The notes under the pieces were generated by a model, which was not told where the DNA came from, made no database searches, and saw only the letters and a list, made by a program, of their open reading frames with translations. Position numbers and translations under genes: made by a program. 43,537 nt of DNA from a virus. Positions 35,381 to 43,537 of this stretch are shown here, in pieces (the first letter of the stretch is position 1; every line of letters begins with the position of its first letter). The DNA lies in IMG/VR virus record IMGVR_UViG_3300008113_000264, positions 1 through 43,537 of that record; one strand, given 5' to 3'.

Positions 35381-35413
35381 AATTGTAAATAATTACGTTT
35401 TAAATTAAAAATT

Positions 35414-35605
35414 ATGATAATAGTTAAGGTTGATAAAGAAAAAAATATTGAAAAAGCATTAAAACAATATAAAAGTAAGATTATTAAGACAAGACAAATG
35501 TCCAAGTTAAATGACGGAAAGGTATATATCAAACCTTCTGTAAAAAAAAGAAACGTACTTAACAATGCTAAGTACGTTCAAAAAAATTATAAAAATATAG
35601 ATTAA
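35414..35605 (+). CDS. rpsU: Ribosomal protein bS21
   Basis: 63 aa, the normal size of small bS21 proteins. The start MIIVKVDKEKNIEKALKQYK matches the family beginning (V+V, ENxxxALKRFK pattern). The segment VYIKPSVKKRNVLNNAKYVQ matches the flavobacterial type of C-terminal half (KPSVxKR, then AxYxQ). Tyr54 corresponds to the residue which, in Flavobacterium ribosomes, helps hold the anti-Shine-Dalgarno tail in the bS21/bS18/bS6 pocket. Phage bS21 probably replaces or supplements host bS21 on 30S subunits. It is the only plus-strand gene in the head block. No Shine-Dalgarno precedes the ATG. Confidence 0.9.
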   Translation: MIIVKVDKEKNIEKALKQYKSKIIKTRQMSKLNDGKVYIKPSVKKRNVLNNAKYVQKNYKNID

Positions 35606-36322
35606 TTATAAGTTTTCGTTTAAACTTTTTAGTTTGTAATAATTTAACTTATCGTATTTTTCAGTTTCTAATTTAGTGATAGTTTCATTAATTCTTTGAC
35701 CCACTTCATAATCAGTATTCTCACGACGAATACCTGTTAATTTCTTAATAACAGATTCTTTAATAGTTGAATATTTTGGTTCTAACTCACTATCATCAAC
35801 TGATAGTAAAGTTTTCAACTCCTTACGGTCAGATTCGGATAAAGTTTCAACATAATCAGTTAAACTTTTATTAGCCATATTAACAATTGTAGTCAATGGT
35901 AAATTAACGGATTCTTTAACAACTTCAGGTTGTTTTTTTAATGATTCTGATAATGTTTTTTTACTTCTTATTTTATGTTCTAATGTTAATACGTTATCTG
36001 AAAATAAAGTATCAACAACTTCATATTGATTTTCAGTTTTAGTATTTTTAACCCACTCTAACAAATTTTTTAAATCAGTTGGTTTTATTTTATTTACAGT
36101 ATTTTCATAAATAACGATAGACTCATTAATGTAGTCATTAACAATAGATTCATTTAATCCTTTATTAGATGTTAATTCATCATATAAATAAAACAATTTA
36201 TTAATGTTTTTATTATTTAAAACATATTTTTTAAAATTAGACATTTCAGTTTTAAACGTCCCATTTTTATATGACTCAATTAATATTGAGTCTATTTTAG
36301 ATTTAATAATACCAAATTTCAT
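35606..36322 (-). CDS. Probable prohead core or head-assembly protein at gp67/68 position (238 aa)
   Basis: Almost entirely helical, Lys/Glu/Asn/Ser-rich: SIVIYENTVNKIKPTDLKNL, TLSESLKKQPEVVKES and SDRKELKTLLSVDDSELEPK. No enzymatic motif is visible. It lies between the portal gene and the protease region, where T4 has the small core proteins gp67 and gp68. Helical composition fits a core component that is cleaved during maturation. Its stop abuts the bS21 stop with no gap. A TATTTAT motif lies 15 bases before the ATG. Confidence 0.55.
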   Translation of the reverse strand: MKFGIIKSKIDSILIESYKNGTFKTEMSNFKKYVLNNKNINKLFYLYDELTSNKGLNESIVNDYINESIVIYENTVNKIKPTDLKNLLEWVKNTKTENQYEVVDTLFSDNVLTLEHKIRSKKTLSESLKKQPEVVKESVNLPLTTIVNMANKSLTDYVETLSESDRKELKTLLSVDDSELEPKYSTIKESVIKKLTGIRRENTDYEVGQRINETITKLETEKYDKLNYYKLKSLNENL

Positions 36323-36337
36323 TTTTCTTTTTTATTA

Positions 36338-36344
36338 ATAAATA
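36338..36344 (-). promoter_or_regulatory. TATTTAT motif (late-promoter candidate)
   Basis: TATTTAT on the minus strand, 15 bases before the ATG of the 238-aa gene, in the 22-base gap after the portal gene. Confidence 0.45.
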
Positions 36345-38204
36345 TCAATCTTTTAGAAGTTTGCTTAAACTACGTTCAATATCACCTAAAGAATTTTTAC
36401 CTTTAGATAAATCAATGTATGTTTCCTCATTTAATAAATCTTCATTTTCTATTAAGATTCTTAAATTATCTCTTTTAACGGATTCAGGAGTCACACCTGC
36501 CTCACCACCAGGTTCAGGTCCTGTTGGTGGTGGAGGGGCCATTCCTCCTCCCATGTCACCTCCCATGTCACCTCCCATATCACCTCCCGGAGGTGGTGGT
36601 GGTGTCGCTCCCGCTGCGGCGGTTTGAGTTCCACCTGATTTACTACTATATAATTTGTCAATATTATCAAACATACCTGTATGTGTGATAATTGTTGCGG
36701 TATTTGTTAATTCAGCACCAACGGCTTTTTCAATACGTTGTTGTTGTAAATCAAGTTTAATATCTTCATCTGAAAATCCTAAGATATGTTTTTTCGCCCA
36801 ACTTATTGATGTTGGTGCGATACCCTCAATTGCGGTAACTGCATCTTTATATAGTAACATTTTTTCTTTCCAAACATCAATTTTTAATAAATCAGCCTGA
36901 CTTGAAGGGTTAGTTAATGTTAAAGTAAAATTGGATAACTCATCTTCAAATCCTAATAAGAATAAATGAATAATAGCAATCTTATTTAATTCACCAATAA
37001 TACTTTTTTGTATTTTATTAATTGTTCTTGCAAAACGAATATCCATTAATGATAAATCTTTACCACCACCTACAGGTTCTTCAAACCCTAAGAATGCTTT
37101 AGGAACACGTAACGCAGTCAATAGTTTCTTTTGGATATATTCAATATCGGCAATTTCACCTAAGTTTGCGGCTCCTGCCAAAGTATCAATTGGATTTGGT
37201 GCTGCCGGGTCACGAACAGGGATAAAGTAATCTTGGTCAACCGCCATTTGGTTAAACCTCATATCTACGTTACCTGTTTTAGAATCTACTACTTGGTCAC
37301 GTTTGAATTTGTTCGCAACACGTTGTACGTATGGCTCAACATCTTTGTCATCCATATTACCTACGAAAATTTTAAATACTCTACGTTCAGGTGCTCTTGA
37401 CGTTCTATAAATTAACATCGCATCTTCAGCCAACATTAACTGTTTCCAAATACGTCTTGCTTTTTCTAACATAGAAGTACCATACGGTAATTTTCTATCA
37501 TCACCTAATAGACGAAAATGTGCGACTTCCCATGAATTGAATTCCATATCTTTAGCCTTCCATTTAAATCTAAGACCTTTGTTTTCCGCAGGTTCTGAGA
37601 TATTTTGTTCTCTGGCTGGCATCCCACGTTCAAAACGTTCAATTTCAATATTCGGTAATTGCATACAACCAACAATACCTTTTTCAGCGTCCAATTTTAA
37701 ATAAACAAAATTATCACCATACTTACAAGTATTTCTAATCCACATAGGTAAGTTAATGTTGATATCTAACGCATTATTAAATAAATCGGTTAATACTGAT
37801 TTAATACGTTTTGATTCTGAGTATATTTGTAACATGTGACCATCTTCATCAACTGTTGTTGACTCTTCAGAGTATATGTCTAAGGCTGCCGAAATTTCAG
37901 GTGTAAACTCCATTGACTCATAATCATAGAATGATGCCAAACGTGTTGGTTCATAATAAACCGCTTGAGTATATAAATTATTTTCAATCTTTGTCCATTG
38001 TGTAGATAGAAAATAACTTTGTTGTGCTTGTAATTTTTCCTGTTCGTATTCTTGTTTTGATGTAGTTTTTAATAATTCTTTCTTATCAAAATTATACGTT
38101 GGGTAATCCTGATTTAACAATGAATTTGGTCCAAATGTTTGGGATAATCGTTGCCAAACCGTTAGGTTATTATTATTGTTATTATTGTTATTATTTTGTT
38201 CCAT
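36345..38204 (-). CDS. Portal protein (T4 gp20-like)
   Basis: 619 aa, somewhat longer than T4 gp20. Core family features: EFTPEISAALDIYSEESTT near the start, LPMWIRNTCKYGDNFVYLKL, FNSWEVAHFRLLGDDRKLPY with GTSMLEKARRIWKQLMLAED, RRVFKIFVGN, DYFIPVRDPAAPNPIDTLAG, and the C-terminal-domain helix MDIRFARTINKIQKSIIGEL. It forms the dodecameric vertex ring for DNA entry and head-tail joining. Odd features are an N-terminal run of ten Asn after MEQ and a C-terminal Pro/Gly tail with a repeated MGGD unit (about residues 530-560). A TATTTAT motif lies 41 bases before the ATG, farther than at other sites. Confidence 0.92.
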   Translation of the reverse strand: MEQNNNNNNNNNNLTVWQRLSQTFGPNSLLNQDYPTYNFDKKELLKTTSKQEYEQEKLQAQQSYFLSTQWTKIENNLYTQAVYYEPTRLASFYDYESMEFTPEISAALDIYSEESTTVDEDGHMLQIYSESKRIKSVLTDLFNNALDININLPMWIRNTCKYGDNFVYLKLDAEKGIVGCMQLPNIEIERFERGMPAREQNISEPAENKGLRFKWKAKDMEFNSWEVAHFRLLGDDRKLPYGTSMLEKARRIWKQLMLAEDAMLIYRTSRAPERRVFKIFVGNMDDKDVEPYVQRVANKFKRDQVVDSKTGNVDMRFNQMAVDQDYFIPVRDPAAPNPIDTLAGAANLGEIADIEYIQKKLLTALRVPKAFLGFEEPVGGGKDLSLMDIRFARTINKIQKSIIGELNKIAIIHLFLLGFEDELSNFTLTLTNPSSQADLLKIDVWKEKMLLYKDAVTAIEGIAPTSISWAKKHILGFSDEDIKLDLQQQRIEKAVGAELTNTATIITHTGMFDNIDKLYSSKSGGTQTAAAGATPPPPPGGDMGGDMGGDMGGGMAPPPPTGPEPGGEAGVTPESVKRDNLRILIENEDLLNEETYIDLSKGKNSLGDIERSLSKLLKD

Positions 38205-38245
38205 AAAAAAAATTTAATTGATTTTATCAATAATTAAAGCTTACA

Positions 38246-38252
38246 ATAAATA
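38246..38252 (-). promoter_or_regulatory. TATTTAT motif (late-promoter candidate)
   Basis: TATTTAT on the minus strand just after the terminase stop and 41 bases before the portal ATG. Spacing is longer than for most sites. Confidence 0.3.
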
Positions 38253-38714
38253 CTAACGAACTCCAAATAACCACCCATACTTATTGTAGTCTTCTCTTGA
38301 AACTTGTTGACTATTAAATTGATTCATTCTTTCTTGATAATATGGAATAACCGGGTCAAAATTTATTATTTCTTTTGGTGATTCATTATTATTAACTGAC
38401 CAAGATTCCATCATAGCCTTGGCTTGTTCTGTTACTTTAGTTAATTTTGAAAATGATGTTTCACCAACATAAGTCGCCATAGCAATTGACATAAGTAAGT
38501 CATCATGTCTTCCTTTTTGGTGGTCAGGTCTTCCGTTTATATAAACAAAAGAATCCATTTCATTGTATAAACGATGACTATAAATTTTGAACTCGTGTCT
38601 CATTGCCTCTTCATATGACGCAATAATTTGAACACGTTTATTGTTAAAATTTATTCCGGGAATTTTTTCAGCAGATTTTGGGTTGTATTTCCAAGTATTA
38701 CCTAAATCTTCATC
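38253..38714 (-). pseudogene. Terminase large subunit, C-terminal nuclease segment (separated by frame change)
   Basis: Open frame without its own convincing start. An internal ATG exists at 38603, but the homology begins upstream. It encodes EDLGNTWKYNPKSAEKIPG, then FNNKRVQIIASYEEAMRHEF, KIYSHRLYNEMDSFVYINGR and PDHQKGRHDDLLMSIAMATY. This is the terminal part of the T4-like terminase nuclease; HDD holds the last catalytic Asp. It is the direct continuation of the 419-aa fragment in the -1 frame. A stretch of about 20 residues between DITGGM and DEDLG, present in relatives (a helix plus strand after the second acidic motif), is missing. Confidence 0.85.
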
Positions 38715-39961
38715 CCCCCTGTGATATCCACAACGATAAATGCTGAATACATATTAGCCCATTTATAACAAACTTCCGCCATTGTATCAGGTGGTAATTT
38801 ACCGACAAATTCCGCTACTTGTTCTCTCGTATCAAAATCAACAACTTGAAATGAACTAAAGTCTTCACTGTCACCTCTACTAACGTCAACCCCCATTATA
38901 TATTTGTGACCAACAACAGGTTCTTTCCATATCCATAATTGGTTACCTAACATTTTATTTTGAGGTTCTTTAAGATAATTTTCTTTTATCTTAGACATTA
39001 ATTTAGAATCAAATACATTATCCCCTGAACCAAGGAAATTACACTCTAACTCTTGAGAAACTTTACGTTTATCGTATTTAAGTTTCTTAACCATTTTTTC
39101 AAACCAATCTGAACAAGGTTTGTAACCATTACTAATTAATTCTTTGGCTATGTCAAAATTTCTATCTTCAAATTCTATCTCAGACCAACTAACTATTTTT
39201 TCAGGTCCGTATTCTTCTTTGTTTAATAGATAATGAATTGCATCATCGGTTTTAACAAAATATAAGTCTTTAGTATAACGAGGGTCACGATACCAATACA
39301 TTTCTGTAATTTTGAAATCGTTCATACCTCTTAACGCTTGGTCGTAAATTTCGTAATAGATTGGGTCATTACCGTTAGGTGTTGATACAACAATTACCTT
39401 ACCACCCGTTGATAACGACGCCATACACGCAGACCAGAAATCACTATCGGCTTCAATAAATGCCGCCTCATCAAATACAAGTATTGTTGGGGTAAATCCA
39501 CGTAAGGCATCTTTTGACGTTGCCACCGCTTTAACTTCACAACCATTTGTTAATTTATAATGTTTTGTAGATTTCTTATTTGGGTCTATTTGAACATCAG
39601 TCCAAGACGGCCACTGAGTAACAAAGGCACGAATTTTATTGGCCATTTCTATTGAGGTGTCCAATTTATTCGCAATAATAAGAATTTTCTCAGGTTTTGT
39701 TTTTTTAGCGAATGCTAATTTTTTAGATATCCAAGCCGAGGTTACTGTTGATACACCTGCCTGACGATATTTTAATGCAATGTTCTCATTATAATTTTCA
39801 TAATCCTCTAATAATGTAATTTGGTCGGGGAATAATTCTAATGGAACATATTTTGATACTGTATTATCGTATGTTTGTAAGTAAGTACTTAGAGCATATG
39901 TTGTATCTTTCATACATTTCACATACTCTAATAGTACTTGTTCTCTAGTTAAATTTGACAT
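38702..39961 (-). CDS. Terminase large subunit, ATPase and first half of nuclease (T4 gp17-like)
   Basis: 419 aa up to a TAG. The ATPase is complete in outline: a Walker A-like YRQAGVST (65-72), Walker B ILVFDEAAF (Asp164, Glu165), and the coupling motif VVSTPNGNDP (191-200). The RNase H-type nuclease begins at YIMGVDVSRGD with Asp359 and continues to IVVDITGGM, where it breaks off. It is the motor that packages DNA into the prohead and cuts it. The break lies at a run of six G. After it the frame should shift by -1 to join 38253-38714. The ATG is 3 bases after the upstream gene's stop. As it stands the nuclease is not intact. Confidence 0.92.
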   Translation of the reverse strand: MSNLTREQVLLEYVKCMKDTTYALSTYLQTYDNTVSKYVPLELFPDQITLLEDYENYNENIALKYRQAGVSTVTSAWISKKLAFAKKTKPEKILIIANKLDTSIEMANKIRAFVTQWPSWTDVQIDPNKKSTKHYKLTNGCEVKAVATSKDALRGFTPTILVFDEAAFIEADSDFWSACMASLSTGGKVIVVSTPNGNDPIYYEIYDQALRGMNDFKITEMYWYRDPRYTKDLYFVKTDDAIHYLLNKEEYGPEKIVSWSEIEFEDRNFDIAKELISNGYKPCSDWFEKMVKKLKYDKRKVSQELECNFLGSGDNVFDSKLMSKIKENYLKEPQNKMLGNQLWIWKEPVVGHKYIMGVDVSRGDSEDFSSFQVVDFDTREQVAEFVGKLPPDTMAEVCYKWANMYSAFIVVDITGGMKI

Positions 39962-39963
39962 TT

Positions 39964-41457
39964 TTAATCTTCATCTTCATCATCAAGCCAAGATAAATCT
40001 TCATCCCAATCATCATCATCATCGTTGTTGTTATCGTTTGTTTGAGGTTGTTCAGGTTGTGACTGAATTGGTAATTCTCTCAATTTCTCAACTTGTGCTT
40101 TAGCACCTTGTGCTAGTTTATTTACGAATTCTTGAGTTCTTGGGTCATTTTTAATTAATCCTTCCGCCAACGTTTTAATATCATCAGGGGATAATAAACT
40201 AATTTTATTGATTAAGTAAAGTTGAATTATATTTTGACTTTGAGTGTCATTAGATACAAAGTTATTAAATTCCGCAGGCATTATTTGTAATAATCGTTTA
40301 TAAAACGCTTTACCTAATAACGAATCCCAAACCTCACCAGGTAATGTGTCTTCAGAACCTAATATCATATTCGCTTGTTTTTCATCTTCAGGTAAACTAT
40401 CCCAAACCATAAATTGGAAAACACCTTTCATTAATTCGTGAATTAACAACGGTAATGTAGCACCTTTAGCATTTATAATATAAGGACCGTTAGGTGTCTC
40501 AGGTTCATCTATTGATACTTGACCTAATTGACCTTGACCTGACGACGCCATTTGTTCTATATTAGGATACACCCAATATAAATGTTCCATAGTAGCCTGT
40601 GAAACTTTATATAACTCATTTAATTCAGGGTCTAACTCAGCAATTTTATCATCTAATTGTGTAAATAAATGACCTAAGTTAAATGCCGCACCTTGAACTA
40701 ATGAATTAACAAATCTTCTTTTATTTTTTTGACCTTCAAATTCTTTCATTGCAACATCTTCCATTTTCTTTGCAACGATTTCTTCACCTTTTTCCCAATC
40801 AAATTCAACACCCATATCTTCAAATTCTTGTGCGAATTTTTCCAACTCTTCTTTATGTTGGTCTGCATTTTTAAATGCTTTGACAATTTCTTCTCGTGAA
40901 AAATTTTCAGGTTTTGTTCTCATCCCTTGAACCATTCCTCTTGGTCCTGAAATTAATTCGGCTTTAAGTTTAATAACATTTTTATATCTTGGAGAATCTA
41001 AACCGAAATGTTTTGAAACTAATTCTAAAGCCATTTGTTCTATCTCCTTTTTATGTCTCATTTGTCTACCAACAATCTCTTGTAAACCACCCATAGCGGT
41101 TCCCATCAACTGCATATAAACTTGTTGAGGATTACCTTCAACAGGTGAATTATCACCCATTGCTCTTTTAACCTTTTCAACAGAGTCTTTAAATGATTCA
41201 CTAGATAATAATTCTATTAACTCATTTGATAAACCCATCTTAGAATATGGAGTTTGTCCACCTTCAACAGACCCTTGTAATTGAGGGTTCATTCTCGCAC
41301 CTCCAACGTCAGAGTAATCAATCGGGGCTTCATTTAACCTTCCTTTAACCATATCTAAAAGTTTTTTTTCTGATTTAGTAAGACCTTCATTAATAAATTT
41401 TGTCTCTAAAACATTCTTAATTTTTAGGGTTTTTTCAATGTTGTTATTTAAACTCAT
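39964..41457 (-). CDS. Unknown large virion/assembly-block protein (497 aa)
   Basis: Helical in most of its length. It has Gln/Glu/Lys-rich segments, a central MRHKKEIEQMALELVSKHFG, a segment ATLPLLIHELMKGVFQF that looks buried or hydrophobic, and a highly acidic C-terminus (DDDDDWDEDLSWLDDEDED). HELMKG is not a complete metalloprotease motif (no HExxH). No family is recognised. It is located directly upstream of the large terminase gene, where T4 has the small terminase gene, but it is too large for that protein and lacks the expected features. A role in packaging or head structure is possible. An 11-residue segment near the start (GGARMNPQLQG) is Gly-rich. Confidence 0.6.
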   Translation of the reverse strand: MSLNNNIEKTLKIKNVLETKFINEGLTKSEKKLLDMVKGRLNEAPIDYSDVGGARMNPQLQGSVEGGQTPYSKMGLSNELIELLSSESFKDSVEKVKRAMGDNSPVEGNPQQVYMQLMGTAMGGLQEIVGRQMRHKKEIEQMALELVSKHFGLDSPRYKNVIKLKAELISGPRGMVQGMRTKPENFSREEIVKAFKNADQHKEELEKFAQEFEDMGVEFDWEKGEEIVAKKMEDVAMKEFEGQKNKRRFVNSLVQGAAFNLGHLFTQLDDKIAELDPELNELYKVSQATMEHLYWVYPNIEQMASSGQGQLGQVSIDEPETPNGPYIINAKGATLPLLIHELMKGVFQFMVWDSLPEDEKQANMILGSEDTLPGEVWDSLLGKAFYKRLLQIMPAEFNNFVSNDTQSQNIIQLYLINKISLLSPDDIKTLAEGLIKNDPRTQEFVNKLAQGAKAQVEKLRELPIQSQPEQPQTNDNNNDDDDDWDEDLSWLDDEDED

Positions 41458-41464
41458 ATCTTTT

Positions 41465-42172
41465 TTATTTTTTATTTTGTTTGATTGAATTCCATTGTAA
41501 CCAATTTGGTAATTGGTTTTCAGTTAATTCTTCATCAAGTTCTTCAATGATAGGTGATTCTGTTACTAAATTTTTAATAGTAGTTATCAAATCATTTTTA
41601 GTCATTGATGGATGAATATGTTTTTCCACTAAATTAGTTATTTTTTCCTCAAGTTCACCCTCACCAAACGTTAAAGTTGGATAAGTTTTATTAACCGCGG
41701 ATATATAATTGTTGGCCATTTTTTGTTTTGCTAATGTCATTAATGGTGATGTCTCTTCATTCGCGTGAATTGGTAGACCTTTATGTTTTGTTGACGCGAA
41801 ATCTTTAACATCTTTTTTTGACATATCTTTTGCGGCTTTACCGGCTTTACCTTTCTTAGGTAGTTTACCTTTTTGCATTGCTCTAACTACACCAAAAAAT
41901 TCTTGTTGTTTTTGTGAAACCGCCTTTTCGTCTAAATCATCCTCAGTTACTTCCATAGTTCCAGGTGAATTAGGTACGGGTTTTAAATCAACTTTAGTTT
42001 GTCCGGGTTTAAGTGTCACCGAACCACCTTGAGGTCCAACAGTTGTTTTTTGTTGTACTTGTTCTGTTAATTTAATATATAAACTATTAATTTGTTCGTC
42101 GGTCATTCTGTTTAATATTGATTCACTGATTCCGTGTTTAACCAATATTATTTCTTTTTTTTTAAGATTCAT
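41465..42172 (-). CDS. DUF3008-containing protein (235 aa)
   Basis: Residues about 84-137 match the DUF3008 pattern: VSQKQQEFFGVVRAMQKGK, a basic KKGKAGKAAKDMSKKDVK segment, then DFASTKHKGLP. This family is common in phage genomes and often forms part of head or tail-associated proteins; its function is not known. The N-terminal part has a short helical region and a Pro/Gly-rich linker, and the C-terminal part is helical (TKNDLITTIKNLVTE). It overlaps the following gene's frame by 11 bases at its own start. Confidence 0.7.
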   Translation of the reverse strand: MNLKKKEIILVKHGISESILNRMTDEQINSLYIKLTEQVQQKTTVGPQGGSVTLKPGQTKVDLKPVPNSPGTMEVTEDDLDEKAVSQKQQEFFGVVRAMQKGKLPKKGKAGKAAKDMSKKDVKDFASTKHKGLPIHANEETSPLMTLAKQKMANNYISAVNKTYPTLTFGEGELEEKITNLVEKHIHPSMTKNDLITTIKNLVTESPIIEELDEELTENQLPNWLQWNSIKQNKK

Positions 42173-42572
42173 ATATCATTTTTTTTTCAAACTCCAAAAC
42201 GATATCTCGTTCATATAATTTATCTTTAACCGATTGTTCATCATCACCAAATCTAAAAACTAATCTTTTTTCAGTTTCAAAATCAACATAATCAGTTTCA
42301 TCTTCCCAAGATAAAGCGATAACACCGTCCACCGCATCTATCATTGAAAAATAGTCAGAGTTCTGAATTACCGACATTTTTATTTTATCGTTTTTCAGAA
42401 CTCCTACTTTTGTAATAAAATTAATGTCGGGTGGTGAAGGGTAACCGTTTGACGGTTTTGATTCCCACGATTCTCCCCAAACATCTGTCAAACTATCAGA
42501 AAATATAAATTCGTAAATATTATCATTCTTATAGTTAGGACCTAATTCATTTACATATATCAAATAACTCAT
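42162..42572 (-). CDS. Unknown phage protein (136 aa)
   Basis: Starts MSYLIYVNELGPNYKNDNIY and is rich in aromatic and acidic residues, with beta-prone segments (LTDVWGESWESKPSNGYPSP, VDGVIALSWEDETDYVDF, KRLVFRFGDDEQSV). No known motif is seen. It overlaps the acidic upstream gene as ATGA, suggesting translational coupling. Probably a small virion or assembly protein; the function cannot be stated. Confidence 0.6.
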   Translation of the reverse strand: MSYLIYVNELGPNYKNDNIYEFIFSDSLTDVWGESWESKPSNGYPSPPDINFITKVGVLKNDKIKMSVIQNSDYFSMIDAVDGVIALSWEDETDYVDFETEKRLVFRFGDDEQSVKDKLYERDIVLEFEKKMIYES

Positions 42573-43537
42573 ATAATATCACCTTTAGGTGTTATACGTA
42601 TTCTTTCATTTTTATGTTCAAAAACTAAGTTGTTATTTTTTGTTTTACCTAAAAATTTAATATTAGGATATTGTTTAATAGTTTTTAATGAAACCATTTC
42701 TTGAACAACGTTAGTTGATGATGATTTAACTTTAGATACAGTGTCTCTTTTTTGTTCGTTAATCAATTTTTCAGTTTTACCAGGTTTGAAATATTTTTCT
42801 AACACTTTATCAACTTTAGATTCTGAATAAACTTCTTCATACGTTTTTCTAGGTCTTCTAGCACCGTGTTTTGGATAATTAGACATGTCTTCATCATCTT
42901 CTTCTCTGATGTTATCAAATACATCATCAATGTCTGACTTATCTATTTCATATAAATCGTGTAAATCATATTCATCATCATTATCATCATCGTCATGTCT
43001 ATGTCTACCGTGACCATATTTTTTATTAAATTTATAGATTGACATTGAATCGTCATCTAAGTTATCGTGAGATAATCTCTTAGGTAATCTTCTAAACTCA
43101 TCACTTGAATAGTCTCTATTTCCTCTTGCAATTTTAGTTTCAAAATCATCAAAACCTTCAGCCATTTCTTCACCTGATATATCAGACCCCATTTCTTCAT
43201 CGTCCATACCCATTTCATCATCACCCATTCCTTCGTCATCCATACCATCTTCTTCAGCACCTTCTAATTTATCAACAATTGACTCAATATCGTTTTCGTC
43301 CATATTATCAATATCTAAAGCCGATAGAATAGAATTGATGACATATTTCATATCTTTTGAAGACATTTCTTCTTCTTCATCACCATTAAATTCTCTAATT
43401 TTTTGAGCTAATTTACCTGTTAATTTTTGAATTGATTTTAATGTGACTTTTTCTTCTTCATCATTTTCTTCATCACCCATATCATCAGGTAATTCATCAA
43501 CACCTAAATCATCTTCAGGTGCGGGTGCCGGAGCGGG
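42569..43537 (-). CDS. Acidic head-block protein, N-terminus beyond window
   Basis: Open at the right edge of the window, so it is a partial gene. The visible N-terminal part is Pro/Ala then Asp/Glu-rich (PAPAPAPEDDLGVDELPDDM), followed by a very acidic region with Met-Gly-Asp-Glu repeats (about 43150-43290) and a His/Asp-rich stretch (GHGRHRHDDDDND). The C-terminal ~100 residues are mixed and include a basic helix (KVDKVLEKYFKPGKTEKLI) and a small beta domain (NIKFLGKTKNNNLVFEHKNE). Composition fits another scaffold-like or core protein. An internal ATG at 43480 is not a supported start. Confidence 0.6.
   Translation of the reverse strand, partial: PAPAPAPEDDLGVDELPDDMGDEENDEEEKVTLKSIQKLTGKLAQKIREFNGDEEEEMSSKDMKYVINSILSALDIDNMDENDIESIVDKLEGAEEDGMDDEGMGDDEMGMDDEEMGSDISGEEMAEGFDDFETKIARGNRDYSSDEFRRLPKRLSHDNLDDDSMSIYKFNKKYGHGRHRHDDDDNDDEYDLHDLYEIDKSDIDDVFDNIREEDDEDMSNYPKHGARRPRKTYEEVYSESKVDKVLEKYFKPGKTEKLINEQKRDTVSKVKSSSTNVVQEMVSLKTIKQYPNIKFLGKTKNNNLVFEHKNERIRITPKGDII

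Noticed and set aside
35377-35565. Minus-strand frame opposite the bS21 gene
   Set aside because: Antisense to a clear ribosomal protein; low-complexity hydrophobic composition.
39964-41457. Small terminase or metalloprotease
   Set aside because: Too long for a small terminase, and IHELMKG lacks the second His of HExxH.

Overview
The window is a piece of the genome of a large tailed phage (myovirus) with T4-like virion genes. It is strongly AT-rich and gene-dense. Several things point to a Bacteroidota, probably flavobacterial, host. Gene starts lack Shine-Dalgarno sequences and are preceded only by A/T-rich DNA. There is a DUF4494-like gene, and a phage-borne ribosomal protein bS21 of the kind found in Flavobacteria. 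No integrase, tRNA, rRNA, transposase or CRISPR array was seen.

Layout. (1) 1-9414, minus strand: large surface or tail-fibre-like proteins made of small, often Cys-rich domains joined by long Thr-Pro-Thr linkers. One ends in a LamG-like domain and one combines a LamG-like region with a C-terminal papain-like cysteine protease. (2) 9466-12097, plus: five small genes of unknown function, one with a WYL-like fold, closed by a terminator. (3) 12239-23158, plus: a glycan cassette (five glycosyltransferase genes, one of them two-domain, a SAM methyltransferase and UDP-galactopyranose mutase) mixed with nucleotide and DNA genes (PolB-like 3'-5' exonuclease, dUTPase, PhoH ATPase, HAD phosphatase). 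It ends in a small gp55-like sigma factor. (4) 23173-28922, plus: baseplate and tail genes including an OB-fold hub protein. (5) 29013-30365: small unknown genes in mixed orientation. (6) 30414-43537, minus: the head-assembly block in T4-like order (read 5'-3' on the minus strand): acidic and DUF3008 proteins, large terminase, portal, a gp67/68-position protein, an unknown protein, prohead protease, DUF4494, acidic scaffold, major capsid protein. A divergent bS21 gene sits inside this block.

How it fits together. The sigma factor probably drives late transcription. A directional TATTTAT-type motif lies in the short gaps before many virion genes on both strands and is the best candidate for its promoter. 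bS21 probably joins host ribosomes late in infection. The glycosyltransferases and the mutase could decorate the virion or alter host surface sugars with galactofuranose-type residues.

Three conserved or repeated coding units are interrupted: the large terminase, the major capsid protein and the first Thr-Pro-rich protein. In each, the reading frame changes exactly where a family-conserved or duplicated segment seems to be missing, which suggests short internal deletions. These could be real or could come from amplification or assembly. They should be checked before any biology is drawn from them.
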